From positions 1-64,000 of the forward strand of contig WHVA01000042.1 of NCBI GenBank assembly GCA_015179125.1: 64,000 nt of DNA, given 5' to 3'. Made by a program: the position numbers and the translations under genes. This stretch comes from Gautieria morchelliformis. Lineage: Eukaryota; Basidiomycota; Agaricomycetes; Gomphales; Gomphaceae. Below the pieces are notes generated by a model. It was not told the origin of the DNA. It saw only the letters and a program-made list of their open reading frames with translations, and did no database searches. Positions 32,033 through 43,524 of the stretch are shown in pieces (positions within the stretch are counted from its first letter, which is position 1; each line of letters opens with the position of its first letter).

Positions 32033-32969
32033 TTTTAGGAATAATATATCAGATATATTAGAACAGATATATTTGATGACTCAGGGAGTGGGGACTCTTC
32101 GTGCACCCCTTTGCAGGGTATATGCGTGAGCTGACTAAGCTCTGTGGAGCGAGTCGTCACTGATTGATGTAGGTCACGTGACTGAGTCGAGGAAGAAACA
32201 GGTGAGAACAGAGGAACAAGGGGTCCGAAGCTTTCGCTTTTGGAGCAGTATAGTGTAACCAGTTATAGTAGACTCTCAACAAATAATTAGAGAAATCTAT
32301 CAAGAACCAAGCTCTGTAGCTATCAAACAAGTCTACAGTTACTTCAGGAGGTGAAACAGTGAATCATGGATATTTCTGGATGATATTCTGGATGTTTTGT
32401 TCGTACATTTATGGTAGCTACTTATACTAAAATAGTAGTGACTACCAGTGTTCAAGATAGTGATAGAATGGGTCAGGATAATGTGGAAATGCTCCACAGG
32501 CTGCATACAGCTGTGGAGCAGGAACAATGATGGGGATACTTGTCCTACTGACAAGTATCTAAGCTGGGACCTTGGAGCAATGTACAAAGCCCCTTTCAAC
32601 ATGTAATACAGCTCGTAATCAGTGGAGCTGGTCAGGGGAATAGAATAGAAAAGAAATCATGTGTGTCCTGTGCTGTGTGCCTACAGCAGCCTTGGCAAGG
32701 CATTTGCCATCTCTGTACCTCTCTCCTGAGGTAGCTATTCAGTACTTCCATAGATAGGACAGTGTACTGTAATCTCCATCGTGTCCGATGTCCCTGTATG
32801 GGTCTATTAGTCCCATAGCAATATTTCTTCTGACCAGGGCCCAGGTGCCTGCTTTCCAGGGCAGGCACTGCTACTGGTGCATGGATTATTTCTCCCAGAT
32901 GTTAGCTCAGTTAGACGATTGTATAGACCTTAGAATACTGTGTGATATAGCTATCCATTTATTCTAACA
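32033..32969 (-). mobile_element. E-family non-autonomous element, copy E3
   Basis: 937 bp. On the minus strand it starts TGTTAGAATAA and ends CCTAAAA, flanked by the duplication GGCCT (32028-32032 and 32970-32974). It is clearly related to E1 (46215-47280) and E2 (61409-62478) over the TATA-containing third. A TATAAGT motif lies about 540 bp in. No ORF. Confidence 0.72.
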
Positions 32970-32974
32970 GGCCT

Positions 32975-33123
32975 CAATCCTGACCTGAGGTCCAGATCTG
33001 ACCTGAGCATATACCGAGGGCAAAGCCAAGTTCCTGAGCCTTTGGCTTTGGCAACAACCCCAGAGTGGAGTCAGGGGAATATGCAGGGTTGCATGTGTTA
33101 GGCAGTTGCTGTGGAGGTTCAGA
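32975..33123. other. Sequence between E3 and the LINE-1 tail
   Basis: Continues the sequence interrupted by E3. Nothing recognised. Confidence 0.4.
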
Positions 33124-33664
33124 TTTTTTTTTTTTTTTTCATGTCATTTTATTTGACCGCAGGCGTCTGCCTATGATGGTTGTTACACACATCCTACCTA
33201 TGCGGGCACAGGCCTTTCCCCTCGCTCCCTGGGTCTCCCAGCCCCCTGTGTCCTCATGTGGGCGACTGCACTGGCGACGGGCCTTCCCCTCACCGGCCCA
33301 CCTCCTGGAGGTGTTTATCGCCCCCCACTGTCTGTGAGGTGAGGCAGTTTCCTTCTCTGGTTTGTGCTATGTTGTATGACTGGGGTCTGGCTTAGTAAGT
33401 GCTCAGCCACCAGAGCACCTGGCATGATGGGAAGAGCGCTGCAGTAAAATAAAAGAGGTGGGGTTCGTCCAGTTGGTCATGGGCCACCTTGACCACCGTG
33501 TGCGGGCTTGTTCACTCTCTTAACTGAGTTGAGTCTAGGTGTGTGGGTGTTAAGGTCATTTGGTCTGGTTGTCACTTGTGTTTTATTGTTCATACTTGCC
33601 AGCTGGGTCCACGCCAGAGGCAGGGGGGAGTCTGTCTCCCTGTCCAGCAGAATGATTTGGGTGG

Positions 33665-34636
33665 TCAATGAATTGTGATTGGGGCAACATCACTGAACAT
33701 GGGCTTCAGCGGCCCTGTCCTAGCAACATATCCCAGTAAAGCTTCCAGTGATTTTGGCACTCCTAGTAGATCCTTTAGCAACTTGGATTTCCTCCCCAGC
33801 TTCCTCCGAAGCCTGACTCGGGCATGTTCATGTGCCCTGCAGTCGAAGAGGAAGTGATGAACTGTTTCTTCTGCCTTCCAGCAGGCTGGGCATATCAGTG
33901 TAGCTGATCTTTTGATCTGATAGAGGTGTTTGTTGAGGGGGGTATGCCCGGTATGTAACTGGATGAGCAGGCTAAGCTGCGCTCTCATGTATCCTTCTAG
34001 TGCCTTGTAGTACGTCCTCGTGGGCAGCTTGTCATCTATATGCGCCATGCAGGCGTAGTGTGGTGACACCGTCCACTTGTTTCTCCACATCTGTAAGAGC
34101 TCTGTTTTGAAGGCTTGTTGTGCAGCAGCCATGCTGTGAAGTAGCATGCCCTGACTCAGGTATGCAGGGAGGAGACTCGCCTGACTGTTATCCCCTTCTG
34201 CTGCCTTTATCGCCTCTTTGTCCACCACTTCATTGCCTTCAACATCATTGTGCCCCGAGATCCATGCGATCCTGACCTTGGTGTGTCTTCTGTGGGCTGG
34301 GGCTGACATTTGGTTTGCCATGTCATGGGCCTGTCTGAGTATGTGTTGGGCCGGCCTGGCGCAGACGTATCAGAGGGACTGGATGACTGCTTGGTTGTCG
34401 AGAAGCACCGTTGCCGAGTCTACTCCCCATTCTCCGGCTAGGATTTCTAAGGTCAGGGTGACCCCAACCACCTCGGCCTTGTACGTGGTGTGGTCGTCGA
34501 GTGTGCCAAGCTGGTATCTTAGGGCCTGGACCCGCTTGCCATTCATGTAGAGTACTGCCGCTGCACCTGCCTTACCTTCTATCCCTGATCCATCTGTGTA
34601 GACCTTGGCATCTGCAGTGTCGGCCTTGGTCATCAT
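33665..34636 (-). pseudogene. LINE-1 RNase H and C-terminal zinc-binding domain
   Basis: 34636-34370 holds the RNase H start (VYTDGSGIEGKAG, TYKAE, LLDNQAV) with the D, E and D residues. A TGA at 34370-34372 stands where CGA is expected. The frame then continues 34345-33665 with the last RNase H block (WISGHNDVEGNEVVD) and a CPAC...H...FLFDC zinc motif. The TGA is the only lesion I see in this section. Confidence 0.8.
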
Positions 34637-35019
34637 CCTTGGACTCCTCCCTTGAGCCGGCTATGTCAGTTGTGAACAGGGCTGATGCATCTGGTACATG
34701 GGAAGCTGGTGTTATGGTCTTGAAGTTGTCAGGGTTGATGTGGAAGGCATGGTATAGGGAATGGAGTGGGGACTGGTGTCATTTGCCAGACAGTGGGTGC
34801 ATGACCTTATTGGCTTGTACAATGGGTGGGGCTTGGGGAGGGCTGTCATGCTACTGCTGCTCGGAAGCAGACGCTGAGCAGCTGTAACTCTATTGGTAGC
34901 ACATCAGTTGCTGTCGTTTTCATTGCCCCCATGATAGCAATGGCCGTGATACGCTGTATTGACATTAGCTTTCGCACCACATTCACCGACCCCATGGCGC
35001 TTCTCCTCCCCCCTGGCCG

Positions 35020-36113
35020 TCAGATAGGCATGTACCAGACATCCACGGCATATGAGAATTTGGGGACTGCTACCATGCAGTATAGCTGTCGCATGAGGCT
35101 TGATTGCACACCTGTGGACGGCTTGGTTAGCCTGCAGAAGAGCAAGGTCCACTTAGCAGGCTTTGCAACAGCTTTCTCCACCTGTGCTCGCCATCTGAGC
35201 TCCTCATCAAAGATCACCCCTAGGAACTTGTGGGACATCTGTGGCCGTATGCTTGTGCCCTCATAGACGAAGTCTTGTCTTGTCTCAGAGATGCTCTTCC
35301 TGGGGTGTGTGGGTCTGGGGTGCACCTGCGAGAGAAGCACACTATCACAAACTTGGACTTCTTGAACCTGAAGTTGTGTGTCTGTATCCACTGTTTAGCT
35401 CCTTCAGGTTTGAGCAACATGTCACTTAGGCTCTCATATGCTTCCTCATATGTATCTCCTTCTGCATACAGGTTTGCGTTGTCCACAAAGGCCTGACTGA
35501 CCCTTGGTGGAGGCAACTTCCACCAGGTCTGCATTGTAGTAGAGATATAGATGGATGTCAGGTCACCCTGTCCTATTCCATTGTTGATAGGGATCCAGTC
35601 AGACAGGTAGTCATCAAAGCTGATCCTCGTGCGCCTGTCTGCGAGCATTCTCTCCACGAACTGTACATATTCCTCCGGTACTCGCTGCCTTCGCATGTTG
35701 TGCAGAAGCCGGTCATTAACTGCATTTGGGATGGCCCCTTCAATGTCTAGGAACAACATTGATGCAACCTTCTTGCGGCACCAGGCGCCTTTGATTTTGT
35801 TGGCTAGGAGGTGAAGCAAGTCTGTGGTCATCCTTCCTGGCCGTCCCCCGAAGTGGTTCGCCAGCAGTAACTGATATTTTTCTGTCATGTAAACCAGGTT
35901 TTCTGTTACAATTGCAGTTAGGAGTTTTCCCATCGTGTTAAGTAGGGCTATAGGGCGGTAAGCCTTAGGCACGTGATGCCCAGGCTTACCTGGCTTCCTC
36001 AACACCACGGTGATCCATGACTTCCAACTACTGCTATACATCTGCAGGGAAAAGGTAGCATGGAATAACCACAGCAGGTACTCAGCTAGGTAGTCCACGG
36101 CCTCCTTCAACAC
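35020..36113 (-). pseudogene. LINE-1 reverse transcriptase
   Basis: The RT blocks are readable: VVLRKPGKPG, YRPIALLNTMGKLL, FGGRPGRMTTD, MLFLDIEGA, GIGQGD, then FVDNAN where the catalytic FVDD is expected. The codon at 35480-35478 is AAC, so the second Asp is lost. The thumb region continues in other frames (36113-35220, then 35391-35020), so at least one frameshift is present near 35350. It cannot encode an active enzyme. Confidence 0.82.
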
Positions 36114-36159
36114 TACATTGGGGATGCCATCGTCACCTAGGCTTTATAGGGCTTTAGCT

Positions 36160-36533
36160 TCATGATTTGTCGGCATAGCTGGTTCTCTTCCAGCTATGGA
36201 AGCTGTGGGAAATCCTCTTGGGGTAGGTGTGGTCCTGCAGGACTTGCAACTCTGCTGGCTTCAGGGGAAAGAAAGTTGAGGCCAGGAGCTCCCTCTTTCT
36301 CAGATTGGTTTTGGCCATTTGCGCGATGCCCTCTCTGTCTCTAGCTTTCAGGGTGGGTATTTGCGACTTGCCACCATCGGTTGCCAGGTTTGAGAGGTAC
36401 TTGTTGGCTGTCCAGAGGAGATTGTCGGCTAGGTCCTCGAGGTAGTCTTCCCAATGTTGTGTCTTTGATTTTCTGGTTGCTTCGCTGTATTTTTCTCTGA
36501 CATGCCTATGCTCTTCATGTGACTGATGGTCTG
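36160..36533 (-). pseudogene. LINE-1 linker between endonuclease and RT
   Basis: Helical, charged segment (HQSHEEHRHVREKYSEATRKS..., WEDYLEDLADN) in frame with the endonuclease half across element D. The frame shifts before the RT start. Confidence 0.75.
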
Positions 36534-36748
36534 TGTAAAGGATGTCGATCTTAGGACCTTGTATCACAAGGGCACTGCAGAACTTGACCAATGAGTGGTA
36601 TTCTGAATGCTACGTAGTGATAGGTAAGAGTAAGATGCGATGGGAACCGCTGGCCGGTTCCCATGCATAAACTATACAGTGGGTCCCTAAGGGGCCCACT
36701 GGGATTATGTAATAACTATTGTACATGTAGATACATAGGTTATTTACA
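36534..36748 (-). repeat. 3' LTR of gypsy element D
   Basis: 215 bp with TGTAAA...TTTACA ends. It differs from the copy at 47694-47908 by two transitions. It includes a GGGAACCG/CGGTTCCC-type inverted repeat and a GTGGGTCCC/GGGCCCAC pair. Confidence 0.9.
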
Positions 36749-36781
36749 CCCTCCCGCTCTATAGACAACTATAGGGGTCAA

Positions 36782-38709
36782 CTAGGACTCATAGAGGTCA
36801 TCCATAATGGAGTCCTCTAGAGTGGCCGATACGATGACATTGTTGTCGTACGGGGCCGGTGGAGCGCGTGACTCCTCTGGGGGCACCTCCGCGTCATCGG
36901 TGGTGATTGGGTGAGGCTGGTCAGCCTCACCACTAGCGGCGGTATCTGCTTGGGTGATGAGGCCAGCGTCCTCGCGGAGCATGGCCTCAACGGCCGGGTC
37001 CTCAGCCTGAGGAGGAGGCCCGAAGCGTGCCAACTCTTGGTCGAGCTGAGCGTGAGTGAGGGGTCGCGGCACCGTGGCCCTCACATGGCTGGTCTCGAGG
37101 ACCTTTTGTTGGCCCTCGTGGGCGGCAGCACTGAATGCCATGCCGGTGATGCTGCGTTGAACATAGTGTTCAATGCGTGCCACTCGCTCGTGAGTGACCC
37201 CCATGTAGCGGGCCAACCATCTCGCGATCTTGGCGAGGGGGATGTCGGGGCCGGCTCGGCCCCCCACGGGGAATGGGCCCGTGATGGAGAGTCGCAGGGT
37301 GGTGCTCTGAGGCGTCAGCACTTCCCTGGCGTCGACAAGGCTCGACCATTGGTCTGTCGAGCCGAATAGGTCAAGTAGCCGCGCCCTGAGAGGTGATGCG
37401 ACCCCTTTGACCTGGGGCGCAAGGGCCTTCAACCACATCCAGACGTCCATGTCGTCTAGGTTGAAGGTGCCATCCACGTTGTCACGGATGGCTGATGGGA
37501 TTCCTTCAGGGTTGTGTATCCAACCCTTTAGGATGGCCACGATATCGTGCGGGGTACTGCCCGCTATCACGAGACAATCCCTTTTGGGATTGCAAGCGCG
37601 TTGTTCACGCTCGATGCATTTAAATACGCCGATCATCTCGCACGTATGCGCGAGCTGTGGTGTTTCTTTTGCCCGCGCTAGCAGTTCGACGAAGCGTGGG
37701 TCATCGAGCGGGCAGACGTCGTACCATTGAGTACGACGCTGTTGGGCCTTCCCTACTGGCCGTGGTAGGAGGCCCGTCTCAGAGATCGGTGGATCTCCGA
37801 GTGGGATGAGCGTCCCCTCCCCCAGGTAGGGAGGGTGAACTGTCCCCGCCGGTGGAGGCAGGGCCACGCCAGGCCCGATGTACTGGGCCTCGACCTGTGC
37901 TATCCGCCGTTGAAGGGCGGGGTCGTTGACAATGTACGACGATGACGCCGCTAGGTAAGCGCTAATCGCACTTTCCCTCGCAATGGCAAGCCCATTGACG
38001 GTGTTGGGGGTGCCGCGCAATTTCTTGCGCTTTTTCTTTGGCTGCTCTGCCAGCCGCTGTGCCCTTTCTGGGTCGTACGTCTTCCAGACGGACGAGTCTG
38101 ACTCCCATCCTTCTGGGACACCGTACGCAGAGTCGGAAGGCACGCTATGCCCTTCCATCGTTGCCGTCGTCGGGGTCAGCGCCGACAATCGGGATGCTAG
38201 CCCTGATGTTGCGTGCGCCGGCAAAGGCGCCGTCGAGCGAGGTGATGATGGCCCGGCCACTGGGTCTGTGGCCGGGTCATGTCGCGGCCTTTTTGAGGCA
38301 GCGTGGGCGAACTTGAGCTGGAGCTGGGCTGCGCTCAGCTGCTCCTCGAGCTCTTTTATTTTGGCACGCTCGGCTTTGAGTGCATCGTCGCAGCCTTCAA
38401 CCATGCATTCCAACTCCTTGACCTCTTTTTTGAGTCGTGGATGTCCCGGAGGAGCTCTTCTCGTGCGTGACGCGCGATGCCCCTTGGGAGCCATCCCCAG
38501 GCTGCGTTGATGGCGTCGCCGATGTCTTCGTCCCGCAATTTGACCTTGCGGGTGCCTGTCGCGGCCCTTAAGTGCGCGGCGTAGTCCGCGCATGTTGTGC
38601 AATTGTCCGGGTGGACAATGGCGAGGGCGTCCTCCCATCCCACGATCATCCAGTGCTCCTGGTCTACTGGAGCACAGAGAATATCCACAGCCCCCTGTCT
38701 CGGGGCCAT
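36782..38709 (-). CDS. ORF3 of gypsy element D, unknown protein in the env position
   Basis: Lies between the end of the chromodomain (38918) and the 3' LTR. The ATG at 38709 (MAPRQGAVDILC) opens about 93 residues. An A_AAA_AAG heptamer (38431 to 38425) then marks a move to the -1 frame, which stays open for about 548 more residues to 36782. The second part begins with a coiled coil (KKEVKELE..., KAERAKIKELEEQLS), then a Pro/Ser-rich region with a KKKRKK basic cluster, a block with conserved-looking folds (AQLAHTCEMIGVFKCIEREQ-like, WMWLKALAPQVKG, RWLARYMGVTHERVARIEHYV) and an acidic tail. No signal peptide or membrane helix, so it is not an envelope. The function is unknown. The frame change may be programmed or a mutation. 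Confidence 0.65.
38425..38431 (-). promoter_or_regulatory. A_AAA_AAG slippery heptamer in ORF3
   Basis: Read in the phase of the first frame (TCA AAA AAG) it has the canonical X_XXY_YYZ form, and the downstream frame is -1, as the shift predicts. No strong stem-loop is obvious downstream. A one-base deletion in the A-run would look the same. Confidence 0.4.
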
Positions 38710-38917
38710 TTCTCACGTTGTGGACGTTGACGGATCAATGTCCATCCCATCTTTGGGGGGCATCATCTTCGTGGGGATGATGGTGGTTAGCTTCCAAGAA
38801 GCGATGCGCCCTCGGAAAGATCTGAGGTGAAAATTTAACCGCGCCGTGGCCGGCACGTCACGTGGTCTGCACATGACAGACGCGTCTAGCGGCGTCTGGG
38901 GAGGTCGCGTGGCTTGC

Positions 38918-39786
38918 TCACCCCCGAAGCTCTAGATAGCTATCTAGGGCTTCAAGGTCCTTGCAGGACGACATGGGTTCCCATGTCACATCGCCTAGGG
39001 TCCAACGGACCTGGAACTCCAGGTCCGTCGAGTTTATCCATCAATGTGCGATAATCTCGTCGACGAGCCACTCCTCGTCGTCATTCACTCCGAAGTCATA
39101 AAATGACTTGGCCTCACAACGAGGGAACAATTCATCGTTGTTAGCCTCGTATCTCCGTACGAGGCTTGAATGGAAGACCAGTGAAATGCGACGGCTTTTC
39201 AGCTCGTCGGGAAGATCAAGGGTTACCGTCGAGGCATCGTTGTGAGCCTCGACGACAAGGTATGGTCCGATGTACTGCGGGACTAGTTTTCTGGCTCTTC
39301 CTTTTGGGAGAGTTAGGTTTTGTGTTGAAAGGTAGATGCGGCCGTTGGCCATGTACCTGTCGCTCGCCATACGTTTCTTGTTTGCATGAAACGTTTGCGT
39401 CACTCGATGCTCTATGATTGCATCGTGTGCCGCCATCAGGTTCCATTTTGCCTGATATGCGAACCGGGCTACCCCCTTGAATGGGGTGTCCACGGCTATG
39501 GGGAGGTCTATCCACGGCATATAGCCGTGGTTCAGCTCGAAAGGTGTGAACCCTGTGGTCGCGCTGACGTTGCTGTTGAGGGCGACCTCAACCATTGGGC
39601 ATTTCAATGCCCAATCCTTCTGATCGTCTCTGACGACCGCGCACAATATCTGGCCGATCGAGCGGTTTGCCCGCTCCGTGGCTCCATCCATTTGGGGATG
39701 GAAGGCAGTTGACATGAGGAGCTTAGTCCCCATGAGTCGCTGTAGTTCACGCCAGAAGATCAACGTGAACTTCGAGTCTCTGTCCG
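38918..39786 (-). pseudogene. pol: Element D integrase core, C-terminal domain and chromodomain
   Basis: Starts inside the DDE core at VSDRDSKF. It continues with the Glu block (HPQMDGATERANR), the C-terminal domain (RKLVPQYIGPYLVVEA, ISLVFHSSLVRRY) and WLVDEIIAH. A TGA at 39041-39043 interrupts what reads on as a chromodomain (EFQVRWTLGDVTWEPMSSC, LEALDSYLEL) to a stop at 38918. CGA is the likely original codon. The N-terminal part is lost at the junction with element C at 39786/39787. Confidence 0.82.
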
Positions 39787-42700
39787 AGACGCCACTGCTT
39801 GCAGAAGAAGACTCGGAAGCGGAATTTGAACCGGATCCCACTCCCAATTCCGATTCCGATTCCGATTCCGACTCGGCCCGGAAGACACTCTGGCGGAAGG
39901 GGAGCGCTTGCTGTATGTAAACCTTCCGCCGGAAGTGGAACACATCCGCGCCACCGGAAATATTTCGCAACGCCTTGCTGAAGCCTCCAAGAAGCATGAT
40001 AGAGCGGAGGCGGAAATTCCGGAGTACCTGCGGGAGTTCGAGGACGTCTTTTCCAAGGAGTCGTTTGATGCCCTGCCTCCACGGAAGCTGTGGGACCACG
40101 CCATCGAGTTGGAGCCTGGGTCAAAGCCCACCAACTGCAAGGTCTACCCGCTGTCACCCAAGGAGCAGGTAGAGCTCAATGCATTCCTTGCAGAAAACCT
40201 CCGTACAGGGAGGATCCGCCCCTCCAAGTCACCCATGGCATCTCCGGTGTTCTTCATCAAGAAGAAGGACGGCTCGCTCAGACTTGTGCAGGATTACCGG
40301 GCCTTGAATGCGATCACAATCAAGAACCGGTACCCCATTCCACTCATTTCCGAACTAATCACACAACTCCGCGGGGCAAGGTACTTCACTAAGCTGGATG
40401 TCCGCTGGGGCTTCAATAATGTTCGGATCCGAGAGGGAGACGAGTGGAAGGCCGCATTCCGCACCAACCGAGGACTCTTTGAGCCGCAGGTCATGTTCTT
40501 TGGCCTCACCAACAGTCCCGCCACATTCCAGACAATGATGAATGACATTTTCAGTGACATGATAGCAGAAGGGGTTGTCTGTGTCTACCTCGATGACATC
40601 CTCATCTTCACAAAAACAATGTCCGAACATCGGGAAGTCGTGCAGAGAGTGCTGGAACGGCTCCGGGAGTACAACCTGTGTCTCAAGCCGGAAAAGTGCG
40701 AATTTGAGCGGACGCAGATAGAGTATCTTGGGGTGATTGTGTCGGAAGGAAAGGTGGAAATGGACACAGTCAAAGTTTACGGTGTGTCGGATTGGCCCGT
40801 GCCGCGGAACAAGAAGGAGGTCCAGTCATTCATTGGGTTTGTCAATTTCTACCGGCGGTTCATCAAGGACTTCTCCTGCCACGCCCGTGCCCTCTTTGAC
40901 CTCACCAAGAAGGAGGTTGGATGGCGGTGGGGAGAGCCGGAACAGGCCTCCTTCGACAAACTCAAGGAGCTGATCACTTCTGCCCCGGTCCTGATCTTTC
41001 CCGACGACTCTCACCCTTACCGAGTCAAGGCGGATTCTTCCGACACAGATACCGGAGCGGTCTTGTCACAACAGTCACCGGAAGATGGTGGGGGGGTGGC
41101 ATCCGATTGCCTTCTTCTCTAAGAGCCTTAGTCCGGTCGAGCGGAACTATGAGATCCATGACAAGGAGATGCTGGCAATCATCCAAGCGCTGGAGGAGTG
41201 GCGACACTTCCTTGAGGGTGCTCTATGCCCATTTGAGATCTGGACAGACCACAAGAACCTCGAGTATTTCCGCACGTCTAAGAAGTTGAACCGACGACAA
41301 GCACGGTGGTCCCTACACCTGTCCCGGTTCAACTTCATGCTCCACCACCGGCCCGGCCACACCATGGGCAAGCCCGATGCCCTATCCCGCCGTGCGGATC
41401 ATGGAAGCGGAAGTGGAGACAACGCGGATATGACACTGCTCTGCCCAAGTCTCTTTGCAATCTGTGCCCTAGAGGGAGTGATTGCAGTTGGGGTGGAAGC
41501 GGAAATGCTCCGGGATATCCGGAGGCAGTACCGGAATGGAGAGAAGGAGGAGTCGGTGGTGAAGGCAGTGGAGGAACTTCGGAAAGGGCACTCACGGTCT
41601 GTACGGGCAGTGGAATGGTCGGAACGTGATGGACTGCTCCACTTCAGAGGCAAGGTCTACGTTCCAGGTGGGGCAGACCTCCGCCGCCACATCGTGTCCC
41701 AGCACCATGACACACGGTTCGCTGGGCATTCTGGCAGGTGGAAGACGCTGGAGTTAGTGGCTTGGAATTACTGGTGGCCCCAGATGTCCCGCTACATTGG
41801 ACAGTACGTGAAGACATGTGACCTTTGTCTCCGAACTAAAGCACAACGACATCCGCCCGTCGGAGAACTTGTTCCGCTCCCGATTCCTGAATCCCGCTGG
41901 GACACCATCAGTGTCGACTTCATCGTTGAACTCCCAGAGTCTCATGGCTACGACGCGATCATGAACGTCGTGGATTCGGTAAGCAAAATGTCCCACTTCA
42001 TTCCGACGCACACGACGATCACAGCCCTCGGAGCGGCCTGCCTGTTCCTTGCACATGTCTGGAAGTTGCATGGGCTCCTGAAGCAAGTTGTTTCCGACCG
42101 AGGTCCACAGTTTGTCGCGGAACTGACTCGGGAGCTCTACTGCCTGCTCGGCATAAAGCTGGCTACCACCACAGCATACCATCCACAGGGTGACGGACAG
42201 ACGGAACAGGTCAATCAGGAGTTGGAGCAATATCTCCGCCTCTTTGTCAATGAGAGGCAGGATGACTGGGATGAGTTACTTCCACTGGCAGAATTCCAAT
42301 ACAACAACCATGTACATTCCGCCACACAACAGACTCCCTTCATGCTTGACTCTGGACGACACCCGCGGATGGGCTTTGAGCCACGCCAGGCTGACTCCCG
42401 ACTCGAGACGGTCAATGAGTTCTGGGACCGCATGGACTCCACCCTTTCGGAAGCCAAGTCGGCCCTTGCGAAGGCCAAGGATGACATGGCAAGGTACTAC
42501 AACCAACGCCAGGTTCCTGCCCCAGAGTACCAAGTTGGAGACAAGGTGTATCTAGATGCAAGTGACATCCGCACCACACGCCCTTCGCAGAAGCTTGCCC
42601 ACCGCTACCTTGGGCCCTTCATGGAGATGCGGAGGGTTGGACGGAATGCATACCGCCTCCGACTTCCGATGTCCATGTCCCGCCTCCACCCCGTCTTCAA

Positions 42701-42965
42701 CGTGGTGAAGTTACTCCCTATGCTTGAGGACCCAATTCCAGGTCGGAAGGCTCGTCCGCCACCTCCGCTGGAAATTGTAGATGGGAAAGAGCACTATGTG
42801 GTGGAACGGATCCTGGACAGCTGGTTTGTGCGAGGACGACTCCAATTCCTTGTGAAATGGGAAGGGTATGGGTACGAGGAGAATTCGTGGGTCCCGGAGC
42901 AAGATGTTGCCGCTCCAGACAAACTCCGTGAGTTCTATAGGACACACCCCGGTGCCCCTCGCTGA
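39787..42965 (+). pseudogene. pol: Pol of element C: RT, RNase H, integrase, chromodomain
   Basis: From the acidic SD-repeat linker to a TGA at 42963-42965. RT has YLDD. A run of seven G near 41087-41093 (six in elements A and B) shifts the frame inside RNase H, so 39787-41122 and 41085-42965 are in different frames. The second part has the integrase HHCC and DDE motifs and the chromodomain (ERILDSWF..., VKWEGYGYEENSWVPEQDV). Unlike A and B, it stops right after the chromodomain (GAPR then TGA). Confidence 0.87.
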
Positions 42966-43034
42966 ATCCGCTCACTGGCATTTCAATCCCTCGTGTCCCG
43001 TGCTTCGAGGACGCAGCACGCTAGAGGGGGGTGA

Positions 43035-43524
43035 TGTCAGGGGACACCCTGTCTTCCATTTCCAGTTCCGACACCACACCCAGTTCCGACTCGATTTCCG
43101 ACTCCGCTTCCGGTTCCGATTCCATCTCCGCCTCCGCTTTCGGAAATGATTCCGCTTCTGGGAGAACTTCCACCAGTTCTGTTCGCCTCGCCAGTTCCAC
43201 TCCAATTTCCGACTTCCACTCTCGGAACAGTGTCGGAAATCAAGCGACTCGCGTAATAGGTGGCATCAAGGGTCGATCAAGGGTCAGGGTGGTCAGGGGG
43301 ATGTAGGGTTGACGGCGTGTGCCAAGTGTTGTCCCTGGCTGTGCAGCGTAGTATAATACGGGCTCACTGACATTGGGGGTCCTTAGACTTTTCTCTTTGG
43401 ATTTCCCCTTGTCAGGTGAGAATCCCCTCTCTTGTATGCTCTGTGCATTTATACATACTTTGGATTTCCCCTTGTCAGTTGTGTGGTAGTGTGATCTCCA
43501 CAACCAGCCAGGGTTGCCCTTACA
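43035..43524 (+). repeat. 3' LTR of gypsy element C
   Basis: 490 bp, TGTCAGGGG to CCCTTACA, of the long type with the U5 duplication. It is preceded by the purine tract AGAGGGGGGTGA and flanked on the right by GTTAT. Confidence 0.9.

Larger units (their letters stand above)
33124..36533 (-). mobile_element. LINE-1 3' half: RT, RNase H, zinc region, poly-A tail
   Basis: A minus-strand non-LTR retrotransposon with endonuclease, RT, RNase H and a zinc-binding tail, as in RNase-H-bearing fungal LINEs (Tad1/I-like). A run of 16 T at 33124-33139 is its poly-A tail. Its 5' half is at 47909-48660. The two halves rejoin in frame when element D and one copy of its GTCTG duplication are removed (HCAIPD to HQSHEEHR). 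It is inactive. Confidence 0.85.
39787..43524 (+). mobile_element. Gypsy element C (family-1), 5'-deleted
   Basis: Lies in plus orientation inside element D. It begins abruptly in the acidic linker of pol and ends with a normal 3' LTR. The 5' LTR, gag and protease are missing. The left junction joins C pol to D integrase with only about 2 bp of shared sequence. The right flank is D protease sequence, so C inserted in D and a later deletion removed the left end of C plus neighbouring D sequence. Confidence 0.85.

Noticed and set aside
36911-38510. Plus-strand ORFs opposite ORF3 of element D
   Set aside because: They are GC-rich shadows. Only the minus strand shows coiled-coil and domain-like composition.
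36782-38709. Retroviral-type envelope gene
   Set aside because: Right position, but no signal peptide, furin-like site or membrane helix.
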